From the NCBI GenBank assembly GCA_947167445.1, contig CAMVID010000011.1:1-64000 (forward strand): a stretch of DNA of 64,000 nt, written 5' to 3'. This document shows, piece by piece, positions 9,486-17,538 of this stretch (within the stretch, counting starts at the first letter, position 1; every line of letters starts with the position of its first letter). This DNA comes from G11 sp947167445. GTDB taxonomy: Bacteria > Bacillota > Clostridia > Lachnospirales > Lachnospiraceae. Under the pieces are notes generated by a model that was not told where the DNA came from, made no database searches, and saw nothing but the letters and a program-made list of their open reading frames with translations. A program made the position numbers and the translations under genes.

Positions 9486-10330
9486 TAGTTCTCACCTGCT
9501 TTCTTTAGAGTCTCGTCGATGGCTTCAAGGTCTTTCATAGCCTGTGCATACTCCTCATCGTTGGGAGCCTTTCCATGCCATCCGGCATTGTTCTCCATGA
9601 AAGATACGCCCTTACCTTTGATTGATTTAGCAATAATTGCGGTGGGCTGACCCTTTGTCTCACGTGCTTCCTTGAATGCTGCTCTGATTTCATCAAAGTT
9701 GTGTGCATCAATGTTGATTACGTGGAAGTTGAAAGCTTCGAACTTTTTGTCAATAGGATAAGGTGAGCAGACGTCTTCGATTTTACCGTCAATCTGCAAA
9801 CCGTTGTTATCTACGATTACCACAAGGTTATCAAGTTTGCGATGGCCTGCAAACATTGCTGCCTCCCAAACCTGGCCTTCCTGGATTTCTCCGTCTCCGA
9901 GTAATGTGTAAACGCGGTAGTCTTTTTTGTCCATCTTTCCGCCAAGTGCCATGCCTACAGCTGCGGAAATTCCCTGTCCCAACGAACCTGATGACATATC
10001 TACTCCGGGAATATGCTTCATATCGGGATGTCCCTGAAGATAAGAACCAAGCTTTCTTAATGTAAGCAGATCCTCAACAGGGAAGTATCCTCTGTTAGCA
10101 AGTGTTGAATAGAGTCCGGGAGCGGTGTGGCCCTTGGAGAGTACGAATCTGTCCCTGTTCTCCATCTTGGGATTCTTAGGGTCGATGTTCATCTCCTCAA
10201 AATACAGAAATGTGAAAATATCAGCTGCTGACAATGATCCACCCGGATGACCGGCTTTCGCAGAATGTACAGCACTAACTATTCCCTTTCTGACTTCGTT
10301 GGCGTGTCTTTGAAGTTCAAGATTTGTCAT
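9485..10330 (-). CDS. Transketolase, N-terminal subunit
   Basis: A 281-residue protein carrying the thiamine-diphosphate binding half of transketolase: SKGHTAPGLYS near 70, and the GDGEIQEGQVWEAA...VDNNGLQ motif (about 147-177) that coordinates Mg-ThDP. The ATG at 10330 (MTNLELQRHA) is preferred to the in-frame ATG at 10351, because an AAAGGA ribosome site lies between the two. It heads the run transketolase N - transketolase C - rpe - metG. It pairs with the next gene to form the working enzyme of the non-oxidative pentose phosphate pathway. Confidence 0.95.
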   Translation of the reverse strand: MTNLELQRHANEVRKGIVSAVHSAKAGHPGGSLSAADIFTFLYFEEMNIDPKNPKMENRDRFVLSKGHTAPGLYSTLANRGYFPVEDLLTLRKLGSYLQGHPDMKHIPGVDMSSGSLGQGISAAVGMALGGKMDKKDYRVYTLLGDGEIQEGQVWEAAMFAGHRKLDNLVVIVDNNGLQIDGKIEDVCSPYPIDKKFEAFNFHVINIDAHNFDEIRAAFKEARETKGQPTAIIAKSIKGKGVSFMENNAGWHGKAPNDEEYAQAMKDLEAIDETLKKAGEN

Positions 10331-10373
10331 TGCGATGTCGTGTCCTTTCATTGATTATTATATGATTATACCC

Positions 10374-11492
10374 TTATCTTACCACTGTTCCCCTCTTTAT
10401 AATACGGGTAATATCCAAATTTTCATCCAAAAGAACCAAATTTGCAAGCTTTCCGACGGTTATGGAACCATAATTGTCGTAAATTCCAACTGACTTGGCA
10501 GAGTTGACTGCCGCACACTTGATGGCGCTTCCAAGGGAGATTCCTGCGGTTTTTACCACATAACGAACACAGTTCATAAGGTTCGTTACGCTTCCTGCAA
10601 GGTTTCCGCCCTCTGTAAGTGTGGCATAGGCGCCCTTGACAGTAACATCCTGACCCCCTAATGAATACTGTCCGTCCGGCTTTCCTGTTGCCATCATGGA
10701 ATCGGAGATAAGAATGATTCTGTCATCTCCAAACAATTTGAAAGCTGCTCTTATGGCAGATTGGTGAATATGAACTCCGTCACAGATCATCTCGGCGTAA
10801 ACATTCTCGTTCTCGGATGCCGCTCCGATAACGCCGGGAGCCCTGTGTGTAAGGGGATTCATGGCATTGTAAAGGTGTGTGACCTGAGTTGCACCATGGT
10901 CGAAAGCCGCCTTGGCCTCATCATAGTTTGCGCAGGTATGAGCCACGCTGATGCGCACCTCATCTTTAAGTTCATCGATGAACTCTAAGGCCCCGTCAAG
11001 TTCAGGTGCAATGTCGCAAAGCTTAAAGAGGCCCTTTGCCTCCTTCTGAAGTCTTCTGAACATATCAATATCGGGGTTCATTATATACTCGGGATTCTGG
11101 GCGCCCTTTTTCTCCATGCTGATGAAGGGGCCTTCCATGTTGATACCCACAAGATCTGCGCCGGCACCGTTCTCATGAGCTGCAGCCGCCCTTGCGATTT
11201 TGGTGAGCATCTCCTCGGAGAGAGTCATTGTTGCAGGGTTAATGGCGGTTACGCCGTTGGCAAGCTCATACTCTGCCATGGCCGAAATGGCTTCCTCTGT
11301 TCCGTCGCAGAAGTCATAACCCACGCATCCGTGGAAATGCACATCCGTAAGTCCCGGAATTGCGAAGCATCCGTTGCCGTCAATTACGGTTTCGTCACTT
11401 GTTGCCTCTGCGAATCGCTCGCCCTCAATAACAATTTCTCCCTGCTCAAAGCTTCCGTCTTCCCTAAAGATTTTTACATTTTTAACAATCAT
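10374..11492 (-). CDS. nagA: N-acetylglucosamine-6-phosphate deacetylase
   Basis: This 372-residue amidohydrolase removes acetate from GlcNAc-6-phosphate to give glucosamine 6-phosphate, the substrate of NagB next door. Metal and catalytic motifs are visible: DVHFHG near 51, NMEGPFIS near 119, AHTCANYDEA and HLYNAM (about 185-212), CDGVHIH near 238, and the catalytic Asp in LISDSM near 264. The ATG has GGGAG upstream. It lies downstream of nagB with a terminator-like hairpin between them, so it may be expressed at a lower level than nagB or from its own signals. Confidence 0.95.
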   Translation of the reverse strand: MIVKNVKIFREDGSFEQGEIVIEGERFAEATSDETVIDGNGCFAIPGLTDVHFHGCVGYDFCDGTEEAISAMAEYELANGVTAINPATMTLSEEMLTKIARAAAAHENGAGADLVGINMEGPFISMEKKGAQNPEYIMNPDIDMFRRLQKEAKGLFKLCDIAPELDGALEFIDELKDEVRISVAHTCANYDEAKAAFDHGATQVTHLYNAMNPLTHRAPGVIGAASENENVYAEMICDGVHIHQSAIRAAFKLFGDDRIILISDSMMATGKPDGQYSLGGQDVTVKGAYATLTEGGNLAGSVTNLMNCVRYVVKTAGISLGSAIKCAAVNSAKSVGIYDNYGSITVGKLANLVLLDENLDITRIIKRGTVVR

Positions 11493-11540
11493 TCTAAAGT
11501 TCTCCCTTTATTGTATTTCCCTTTTACAATATAACGACAG

Positions 11541-11567
11541 AAAACGCCGGATATTCTCCGGCGTTTA
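11541..11567 (-). terminator. Terminator-like hairpin between nagB and nagA
   Basis: An eight-base stem (AACGCCGG / CCGGCGTT, arms 11543-11550 and 11558-11565) with a seven-base loop, followed on the minus strand by a short T-run. It lies just after the nagB stop and before nagA, so partial termination would lower nagA relative to nagB. Confidence 0.65.
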
Positions 11568-11576
11568 CGTTCAAAC

Positions 11577-12308
11577 TTAGATATCTAATTCTGATAACGC
11601 CTCTTCATCTCCAACAATGGTTACGTCGGGATGCATCTGTAAAAGTGAAGCGGGTACATGAGGTGTAACAGGGCCTGTGAAGGCTTTCTTGACAATAGCA
11701 GCCTTATCCTTGCCGCTTACCACAACAAGAATCTTCTTGGCTGACATAATTGTACGAATGCCCATTGTATAAGCCTGTTTGGGAACATCGTCCATGGAAG
11801 CAAAGAATCTTGCATTTGCCTCAATGGTGCTCTGTGTAAGGTCCACACAGTGTGTGCCCTTCTTAAACTCCTCGGCGGGCTCGTTGAATCCGATATGTCC
11901 GTTGTGTCCGAGGCCAAGAAGCTGAAGGTCTACTCCGCCCACTGAACGAATAATATCATCATATCTTGCACATTCCTTTTCAGAGTCAGGCTCCATTCCG
12001 TTGGGAAGGTTTACGTTCTCTGAGTTAATGTTGATATGATCGAAGAAATTGGTATGCATGAAATACCAATAGCTCTGGTCGTTGTCCTTATCAAGTCCCT
12101 TGTACTCGTCAAGGTTTACACTTGTTACCTCGGAAAAATCCAAATCCCCTTTATTGTACCAGTCTATCAGCTGCTTGTAAGTTCCCACGGGTGTTGATCC
12201 TGTTGCAAGTCCCAGTACACAATCCGGCTTGAGGATAACCTGTGCGGAAATAATGTTGGCAGCTTTTCTGCTCATGTCATTGTAATCTTTTGTTTTGATA
12301 ATTCTCAT
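11577..12308 (-). CDS. nagB: Glucosamine-6-phosphate deaminase
   Basis: The 243-residue enzyme isomerises and deaminates glucosamine 6-phosphate to fructose 6-phosphate and ammonia. The start at 12308 (MRIIKTKDYNDMSRKAA) has AGGAGG nearby; an upstream in-frame extension has none. Family motifs LGLATGSTPVGTY (about 33-45), VNLDEYKGL near 64 (catalytic Asp), and GLGHNGHIGFNEP (about 125-137) are intact. The length is that of the short Gram-positive form lacking the C-terminal allosteric extension. A sigma-A-like promoter and a 5'-leader inverted repeat precede it. Confidence 0.95.
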   Translation of the reverse strand: MRIIKTKDYNDMSRKAANIISAQVILKPDCVLGLATGSTPVGTYKQLIDWYNKGDLDFSEVTSVNLDEYKGLDKDNDQSYWYFMHTNFFDHININSENVNLPNGMEPDSEKECARYDDIIRSVGGVDLQLLGLGHNGHIGFNEPAEEFKKGTHCVDLTQSTIEANARFFASMDDVPKQAYTMGIRTIMSAKKILVVVSGKDKAAIVKKAFTGPVTPHVPASLLQMHPDVTIVGDEEALSELDI

Positions 12309-12343
12309 GATGATTCCTCCATGCTGATATTTGGTCGTTTCCG

Positions 12344-12365
12344 TCAGATGTCGTGCCACATCTGA
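12344..12365. promoter_or_regulatory. Inverted repeat in the nagB leader
   Basis: TCAGATGT and ACATCTGA form a perfect eight-base inverted repeat with a six-base spacer. It lies about 14-35 bases after the predicted transcription start and about 36 bases before the nagB ATG. It could be an operator for an amino-sugar repressor or a leader hairpin. It does not match the GntR/NagR (DasR) site that I know. Confidence 0.5.
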
Positions 12366-12384
12366 ATATAATTCCCTACGCTCT

Positions 12385-12413
12385 ATAGTAGCAGACGAGG
12401 AATTTTATTTCAA
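12385..12413 (-). promoter_or_regulatory. Predicted nagB promoter
   Basis: Minus-strand -35 TTGAAA (12408-12413) and -10 TACTAT (12385-12390) are separated by 17 bases, giving a predicted start near 12378. Confidence 0.55.
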
Positions 12414-12417
12414 TGTA

Positions 12418-13281
12418 TTATCTTGGCGTTTTTTGTATATTTAAGCTGTATTTTTGGTAAAAACGGCCTCTCTCCTTTACGTCGCACTCGTATTCAAAGC
12501 CAAGTTTTTTAAGGAGCCCATTCCCGGCCGTGTTACCTGCCTCGCTTAGGGCCATTATTCTTTCAAAGCTGTAATTTTCTTTAAAATAGTCGATTATGGC
12601 TGAGCAGGCCTCATAGGCCAGGCCTTGTCGGTGATAATCCTTCTCTAAGACATATCCTATTTCCGGTTCATCAAAGCCGTCTCTTACAGAGATTCCGGCT
12701 CTCCCGATTACCTTCCCCGTTTCCTTAAGCACCAGGGTCCACACTCCAAAGCCGTAAAAACCGTAAATTTCTCTGATATAGTTTTGCATGTAGTGCTTCT
12801 CATCTTCCGGGTCCTTAAACAGTTCTTCGGTGTAGTCGGTTATCCCCTCTTCAGCGTAAATTCTATAGAACTCATCCACGTCATCCACAGTGCTCTCCCT
12901 GATGATGAGCCTGTCTGTTTCAAGAATGGTTCTTGTGGCATGGGTAACTCGAAGATATGCATCAAGAATTTCTTTGGCATTGAAAGCTTCCCAGCCAAGA
13001 ATTACATAATCAACTCCCCAGGGAATAAAACCATCCTTTGAGAAGAAAAGCACATTTCCCCTGGCCTTTGAAAAGCTTTCAAGATAGCTTTCCACATCGG
13101 TTATTACCAGGGCGCTCTTATCTAACATGTTGACGTCTATGATTTCGGGAGAATAGACGAATGAAAGGTCTGTCCCCTCTTTTTGAAGGTCATTCCTTAA
13201 TAAGTCCACGTTCCACCTGTAGGTGTTTTCGTATAATTCCTTATTCTCAATATCCGTTACAAAATAAAGATTCTTAAGCAT
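12418..13281 (-). CDS. GNAT acetyltransferase with N-terminal extension
   Basis: A 287-residue protein. Residues about 120-280 form an Acetyltransf_3-type GNAT domain like the RimJ/RimL group: TDRLIIRESTVDD at its start, GRAGISVRDG and EIGYVLEKDYHRQGLAYEAC as the acetyl-CoA loop (HRQGLAYEA), and AGNGLLKKLGFEYE at its end. The first 115 residues are not recognised with certainty. They contain strand-like stretches (ALVITDVESYLESF, VLFFSKDGFIPW, VDYVILGWE) that recall a HAD-like or flavodoxin-like fold; this is inference. The substrate is unknown. GGAGGA precedes the ATG. It diverges from the cyclophilin gene. Confidence 0.8.
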   Translation of the reverse strand: MLKNLYFVTDIENKELYENTYRWNVDLLRNDLQKEGTDLSFVYSPEIIDVNMLDKSALVITDVESYLESFSKARGNVLFFSKDGFIPWGVDYVILGWEAFNAKEILDAYLRVTHATRTILETDRLIIRESTVDDVDEFYRIYAEEGITDYTEELFKDPEDEKHYMQNYIREIYGFYGFGVWTLVLKETGKVIGRAGISVRDGFDEPEIGYVLEKDYHRQGLAYEACSAIIDYFKENYSFERIMALSEAGNTAGNGLLKKLGFEYECDVKERGRFYQKYSLNIQKTPR

Positions 13282-13317
13282 CTCTTCCTCCGCCCCTTAT
13301 TTTATCATACAATCATC

Positions 13318-13346
13318 TTTACCGTTCCCCGGTTTTCGGATAGAAT
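13318..13346 (+). promoter_or_regulatory. Predicted promoter of the cyclophilin gene
   Basis: -35 TTTACC (13318-13323), a 17-base spacer and -10 TAGAAT (13341-13346), 31 bases before the ATG. Confidence 0.55.
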
Positions 13347-13377
13347 ATATAAAGACATTCAGAAAGGAGAGTAAGCT

Positions 13378-13899
13378 ATGGCTCAGAATCCAATAGTTAC
13401 ATTTACAATGGAAAACGGTGATGTCTTCAAGGCAGAGCTTTATCCCGATGTGGCTCCTCAGTCCGTTAACAATTTCATAAGTCTTATTAACAAGAATTTC
13501 TACGACGGATTGATTTTCCACAGAGTTATAAAAGGTTTCATGATTCAGGGAGGAGATCCCGAAGGAACAGGAATGGGTGGCCCCGGCTACTCAATCAAGG
13601 GTGAGTTTTCATCCAACGGTTTCAAGAATGACCTTAAGCATACAGAAGGCGTTCTTTCAATGGCAAGAAGCATGTTCCCTGATTCTGCAGGAAGCCAGTT
13701 CTTCGTAATGCACAAGACTTCACCTCACCTTGACGGTGACTACGCTGCCTTCGGTAAGGTTATTGAGGGAATGGAAGTTGTTAACGCCATTGCAGAAGTT
13801 GACACCGACTTCAGTGACAGACCCAGAACCCCTCAGGTTATGAAGACTGTTACAGTTGAAACATTTGGTGTTGATTATCCCGAACCCGAGAAGCTTTAA
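13378..13899 (+). CDS. Cyclophilin-type peptidyl-prolyl cis-trans isomerase
   Basis: The 173-residue protein catalyses proline isomerisation in protein folding. It has no signal peptide, so it acts in the cytoplasm. Cyclophilin motifs are clear: FYDGLIFHRVIKGFMIQGGDP (catalytic Arg in FHRV), GPGYSIKGEF, GVLSMAR, and SAGSQFFV with the active-site Gln-Phe-Phe. A strong AAGGAGAG ribosome site precedes the ATG. It is a single-gene unit with its own promoter and a strong terminator, flanked upstream by a divergent GNAT gene. Confidence 0.95.
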   Translation: MAQNPIVTFTMENGDVFKAELYPDVAPQSVNNFISLINKNFYDGLIFHRVIKGFMIQGGDPEGTGMGGPGYSIKGEFSSNGFKNDLKHTEGVLSMARSMFPDSAGSQFFVMHKTSPHLDGDYAAFGKVIEGMEVVNAIAEVDTDFSDRPRTPQVMKTVTVETFGVDYPEPEKL

Positions 13900-13923
13900 A
13901 CTGCTTCTGAAATCAACGAAAAC

Positions 13924-13951
13924 GGCTGTCCCATATGGACAGCCATTTTTT
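13924..13951 (+). terminator. Terminator of the cyclophilin gene
   Basis: Perfect eight-base stem (GGCTGTCC / GGACAGCC) with a five-base loop, then A and six T. Confidence 0.9.
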
Positions 13952-14274
13952 GTGCAAAATGTACAAATGCTACTTTGGTACTATCTGGCTTTTGTTAAAA
14001 TGTTATCAAGTAACGCATGTCATTTATCTAAAACAAGCATTTTAATTGTGTCTTATTTTTGATTTCTACTTTTAGTTGCATATTGTTTTCAGACAATATA
14101 ATGAGTATTTTGGCCTTCATGTTCATATTTTGTTCACAATTAGTTAAAGGAATTTTCAACAAATGATTATTCTTTAGACAAAAGTTGCCCGTATACTAAC
14201 AGTATAAGATAAATCAATAACACACAGACAACATCCTAGCAAGTTTGCTTGATTAAATAACTTTTTCATAATAA
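13952..14274. other. Intergenic stretch without a protein gene
   Basis: About 320 AT-rich bases with no convincing open frame. It holds a TATAAT hexamer (14097-14102) and two small inverted repeats: TATTGT-N6-ACAATA at 14081-14098 and TATACT-AAC-AGTATA near 14192-14206. These look like promoter or operator material. Together with the stem-loops that follow, a plus-strand transcript of roughly 220 bases is possible. Confidence 0.4.
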
Positions 14275-14326
14275 ATGCCGAGTAAGAATACTTACTCGGC
14301 ATCCTCCCTGTCTGGGGGTATTTTTT
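14275..14326 (+). terminator. Double stem-loop with T-run, possible end of an unannotated small RNA
   Basis: A perfect 12-base stem (ATGCCGAGTAAG / CTTACTCGGCAT, loop AATA) at 14275-14302 is followed at once by a weaker CCTCC/GGGGG stem and TATTTTTT on the plus strand. The cyclophilin gene already has its own terminator 325 bases upstream, so this second one has no obvious client. It may end a small RNA beginning near 14109. No known RNA family was recognised. Confidence 0.5.
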
Positions 14327-14340
14327 ATGGCCTGCAATCA

Positions 14341-14371
14341 AAACGCCTCGGTGGAAACCACCGAGGCGTTA
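14341..14371 (-). terminator. Terminator of fba
   Basis: A 13-base perfect stem (arms 14342-14354 and 14358-14370, AACGCCTCGGTGG and its complement) with a three-base loop and TTTT on the minus strand, 21 bases after the fba stop. Confidence 0.85.
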
Positions 14372-14391
14372 ATTGTTTCATATTAAGGTAA

Positions 14392-15360
14392 TCAAGCCTT
14401 GCCGTCTGAACCAAGAACGTTGATGATCTTGTGAGCAACCATGTCCTTAACAGCCTGACGAGCGGGCTTTAAGTACTGACGAGGATCGAAGTGATCGGGA
14501 TGCTCTGCAAAGTACTTTCTGATGTTACCTGTCATAGCAAGACGGATATCGGAGTCGATATTGATCTTACATACAGCAAGCTTAGCTGCCTTACGAAGCT
14601 GCTCTTCAGGAATACCTACAGCATCGGGCATCTTTCCGCCGTACTGGTTAACCATCTTAACGAATTCCTGAGGAACTGAAGATGAACCGTGAAGTACGAT
14701 AGGGAATCCGGGAAGTCTCTTGATGCACTCCTCAAGAACGTCGAAACGAAGCGGAGGGGGAACAAGGATTCCGTCAGCATTTCTTGTGCACTGCTCGGGA
14801 GTGAACTTGTAAGCACCGTGAGATGTTCCGATAGCGATTGCAAGAGAGTCACAACCTGTTCTGTCAACGAACTCTTCAACCTCTTCAGGACGAGTGTAAG
14901 CTTCCTTACCAGCCTCAACCTGTACTTCATCCTCGATACCTGCAAGTGTACCAAGCTCAGCCTCTACTACAACGCCGTGTGCGTGTGCATACTCAACAAC
15001 CTGCTTTGTTAAAGCGATGTTGTCCTCAAATGACTTTGAGGAAGCGTCGATCATAACAGATGTAAATCCACCGTCGATACAAGACTTACAAAGTTCAAAT
15101 GTATCACCGTGATCCAAGTGTAATGCGATGGGGATTTCAGGGTTCTCAATTACAGCTGCCTCAACCAGCTTAACAAGGTAAGTGTGGTTAGCGTAAGCTC
15201 TTGCACCCTTGGATACCTGAAGGATAACAGGGCTCTTTAACTCGCCTGCTGCCTCTGTGATACCCTGTACGATTTCCATGTTGTTTACGTTGAATGCACC
15301 GATAGCGTATCCGCCATCATAAGCTTTAGCAAACATGTCTTTCGTGGTAACTAATGCCAT
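14392..15360 (-). CDS. fba: Fructose-bisphosphate aldolase, class II
   Basis: This 322-residue zinc enzyme splits fructose 1,6-bisphosphate into dihydroxyacetone phosphate and glyceraldehyde 3-phosphate in glycolysis. Visible motifs are IGAFNVNNMEI near 20, the zinc-binding HLDHGDTFE with its catalytic Asp near 82, EAELGTLAGIEDE near 133, and GTSHGAYK and HGSSSVP in the phosphate/metal site. It belongs to the class IIB group with TBP-aldolase-like length. AGGAGG precedes the ATG. It is a single-gene unit ended by a strong hairpin; the Crh-like gene lies 94 bases upstream on the same strand. Confidence 0.96.
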   Translation of the reverse strand: MALVTTKDMFAKAYDGGYAIGAFNVNNMEIVQGITEAAGELKSPVILQVSKGARAYANHTYLVKLVEAAVIENPEIPIALHLDHGDTFELCKSCIDGGFTSVMIDASSKSFEDNIALTKQVVEYAHAHGVVVEAELGTLAGIEDEVQVEAGKEAYTRPEEVEEFVDRTGCDSLAIAIGTSHGAYKFTPEQCTRNADGILVPPPLRFDVLEECIKRLPGFPIVLHGSSSVPQEFVKMVNQYGGKMPDAVGIPEEQLRKAAKLAVCKINIDSDIRLAMTGNIRKYFAEHPDHFDPRQYLKPARQAVKDMVAHKIINVLGSDGKA

Positions 15361-15454
15361 TTTATGTACCTCCTATATTAGTATGAAATTTGTAGTTAAC
15401 CCATTAGGGATATTATATCGCGATTCCGATTAACGGAATGCGGATATATTCTTA

Positions 15455-15715
15455 TTAAGCAGTCTGTCCGCTAAGGAACTGTTCCAAATCTACAACAGCT
15501 TCCTTCTCGTCAGCACCGTCTGCTGAAACGGTTAATGTTTCACCATTATCCAAAACAAGACTCATCATACCCATGATGCTCTTGGCATTTACTCTCTTGT
15601 CGCCAATCTCAATATAGATTCTTGACTCATGCTGGCTGGCTCTCTGCACAAGAAGGGCAATGGGACGTGCATCAAGACCGTTTTCAAGATTAATGGTTAC
15701 AGATTTTTTTGTCAT
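15455..15715 (-). CDS. Crh-like HPr paralogue lacking the phosphotransfer histidine
   Basis: An 86-residue HPr-fold protein. Canonical HPr has His15 in GLHARP; here the sequence is GLDARP with Asp15, so it cannot pass phosphate from enzyme I to PTS sugar transporters. Ser46 and its surroundings (KSIMGMM) are conserved, so HPr kinase, encoded four genes upstream, can phosphorylate it and allow CcpA binding. This is the logic of Bacillus Crh, which has Gln15. Position directly after whiA also matches crh. AGGAGG lies upstream. A regulatory rather than transport role follows from the residues; which regulator it binds is inference. Confidence 0.9.
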   Translation of the reverse strand: MTKKSVTINLENGLDARPIALLVQRASQHESRIYIEIGDKRVNAKSIMGMMSLVLDNGETLTVSADGADEKEAVVDLEQFLSGQTA

Positions 15716-15733
15716 AATTCTCCTCCTTGGGCC

Positions 15734-16600
15734 TTAGCCCCTTACCTTATCAGCAAGTTCAGAAAGCTTTCTGAGCCTGTGATTAACTCCGGATTTGCCA
15801 ACCGGAACCGAAAGCATCTCACCCAATTCCTGAAGGGTAGCCTCCGGGTATTCCAATCGAACTTCCGCAACCTCCCTGAGTTTCTCCGGGAGATTCTTCA
15901 GTCCGTAGGTATCCCTAAGTAGATAAATGTCCTCCATCTGTCTGGACGAAGCATCCGCGGTCTTCTTGATGTTGGCCGTCTCGCAGTTAACTCTTCGGTT
16001 AACCGTATTTCTGACTTCCTTAAGAATCCTGGAGTTCTCAAAGCTCATCAGTGAAACATGAGCTTCCATAACATTCAGAAGTTCAACTATCGATGAACCT
16101 TCCTTTATATATACGACAAAATACTTCTTTCGCGTAATAATCTTAGCTTCTACGTCAAAGTCCCTTATAATGTCCTTAAGCTGCATGGCCTGCGCTTCAT
16201 TCTCACACAAAAATTCCATGTGATAGCTCTTATCCGGATCGCTGACAGAACCTACGCTCAGAAAAACTCCCCTTAAAAATGCCCTTCGGCAACAGGAATT
16301 CTTAAGAAAAACAGGGTCCACGGGATCGGACAAATTGCCAAATTTCTCCGTCACCATGTCAGCTTCCGCCCCTCTAAGGGCCATAGCAGATTCTATATTA
16401 AAGGTTTTTTTCCACAATGTAAAGCCTTTTCTTAAAACGCAGGGATTATCGGATTTAAAGCCAATGATAAGTCCATCGTCCTCTGTTCTGCCAAAATATC
16501 CCGCAAAATGCATTATGGCCATAAGCTCTGCAAGGGCACAGTGACGGGGTCCGGGTATGTGTTTGGTAAGCTCTTCTTTAACATCTGTTGAGAAAGACAT
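15734..16600 (-). CDS. whiA: WhiA-family DNA-binding protein
   Basis: A 288-residue homologue of WhiA, a conserved Gram-positive DNA-binding protein that affects sporulation-type division in Actinobacteria and chromosome segregation/division in Bacillus. The N-terminus MSFSTDVKEELTKH is diagnostic; a degenerate LAGLIDADG-endonuclease fold fills about 20-190. A C-terminal helix-turn-helix (about 235-285) ends in PVGKSGVNHRLRKLSELA. It is slightly shorter than the roughly 315 residues of Bacillus WhiA. The gene follows murB by eight bases and precedes the Crh-like gene. Confidence 0.95.
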   Translation of the reverse strand: MSFSTDVKEELTKHIPGPRHCALAELMAIMHFAGYFGRTEDDGLIIGFKSDNPCVLRKGFTLWKKTFNIESAMALRGAEADMVTEKFGNLSDPVDPVFLKNSCCRRAFLRGVFLSVGSVSDPDKSYHMEFLCENEAQAMQLKDIIRDFDVEAKIITRKKYFVVYIKEGSSIVELLNVMEAHVSLMSFENSRILKEVRNTVNRRVNCETANIKKTADASSRQMEDIYLLRDTYGLKNLPEKLREVAEVRLEYPEATLQELGEMLSVPVGKSGVNHRLRKLSELADKVRG

Positions 16601-16608
16601 ATGGCCTC

Positions 16609-17523
16609 CTAAAACTTTCCGAGTCTTATTACTTCCGGTTCCAATGTTACTCCAAAGGAATCCTTAACCCGTTTACTTACATCCTTTATCAGCTTATCAA
16701 CGTCTGACGCACTGGCGTCTCCTTTGTTTATGACAAAACCACAGTGTTTCTCAGAAACCATGGCTCCGCCCACACTGTATCCCCTAAGGCCTGCATCCTC
16801 AATAAGCTTTCCTGCAAAATATCCTTCAGGTCTCTTAAATGTAGATCCGGCGCTGGGATACTCCAGGGGCTGTTTAGATTTCCTTCTTTCCTTAAGGTCT
16901 TCCATGGTGGCTTTTATTTCTTCCTTATTACCTTTGGAAAGTTTAAGCTTAACCTCAGTAACAATATATTCATTCTTTCTTACTACACTTGTCCTGTAGC
17001 CAAAGCCCATGTCTTCACAGGAGATTTCTTCGCTTTTACCATCTTTGGTAAGAACCCTGACACTTACGATTACATCCTTAAGTTCGCCGCCATATGCTCC
17101 GGCGTTCATTACCACTCCGCCGCCTATGGTTCCGGGAATTCCTGCTGCAAACTCAAAACCTGTAAGCTCGTTTTCCAAAGCAACGGAGCCAATCTTGGAC
17201 ATCAGTGCTCCTGCTTTGGCGATTATGGTTTCTCCCTCCACCTTTATATCAGTAAACAGACGCCTTGTCTCAAGGATTACTCCTCTGAAACCGTCATCGC
17301 TCACAAGAAGGTTGCTTCCGTTTCCTATTAAATATCTGGGAATACCCTCCCCGTCAAGGTAGTTAATGAGATCCTTAAGTTCTTTTTCTTTTTCAACAAA
17401 AATCAGGCAGTCGGAATTTCCGCCTACCTGAAATGTTGTATGCTTTTTTAGGGGTTCGTCATATAAAACATGACTTTCGGGAACCAAACGACTTATTGCT
17501 TCCTTTGTTTCCTTTGCAATCAT
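16609..17523 (-). CDS. murB: UDP-N-acetylenolpyruvoylglucosamine reductase
   Basis: The 304-residue FAD enzyme reduces UDP-GlcNAc-enolpyruvate to UDP-MurNAc, the second committed step of peptidoglycan synthesis. FAD-site motifs are GNGSNLLVSD near 62, GIPGTIGGGVVMNAGAYGGE near 128-147, and the catalytic region YPSAGSTFKRP near 219. The type II family end GGAMVSEKHCGFVINKG is present. GGAG precedes the ATG. It lies between the ROK kinase and whiA in a tight same-strand run. Confidence 0.96.
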   Translation of the reverse strand: MIAKETKEAISRLVPESHVLYDEPLKKHTTFQVGGNSDCLIFVEKEKELKDLINYLDGEGIPRYLIGNGSNLLVSDDGFRGVILETRRLFTDIKVEGETIIAKAGALMSKIGSVALENELTGFEFAAGIPGTIGGGVVMNAGAYGGELKDVIVSVRVLTKDGKSEEISCEDMGFGYRTSVVRKNEYIVTEVKLKLSKGNKEEIKATMEDLKERRKSKQPLEYPSAGSTFKRPEGYFAGKLIEDAGLRGYSVGGAMVSEKHCGFVINKGDASASDVDKLIKDVSKRVKDSFGVTLEPEVIRLGKF

Positions 17524-17538
17524 AGAAAAGCTCCGTGT

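Noticed and set aside
8547..10330. Frameshifted transketolase or 1-deoxyxylulose-phosphate synthase
   Set aside because: Both halves end at normal domain borders and overlap by one base as in other Clostridia, so it is the ordinary split enzyme.
15423..15439. ATTCCG-N5-CGGAAT repeat as terminator of the Crh-like gene
   Set aside because: The stem is six bases and no T-run follows on the minus strand; a weak regulatory site cannot be excluded.
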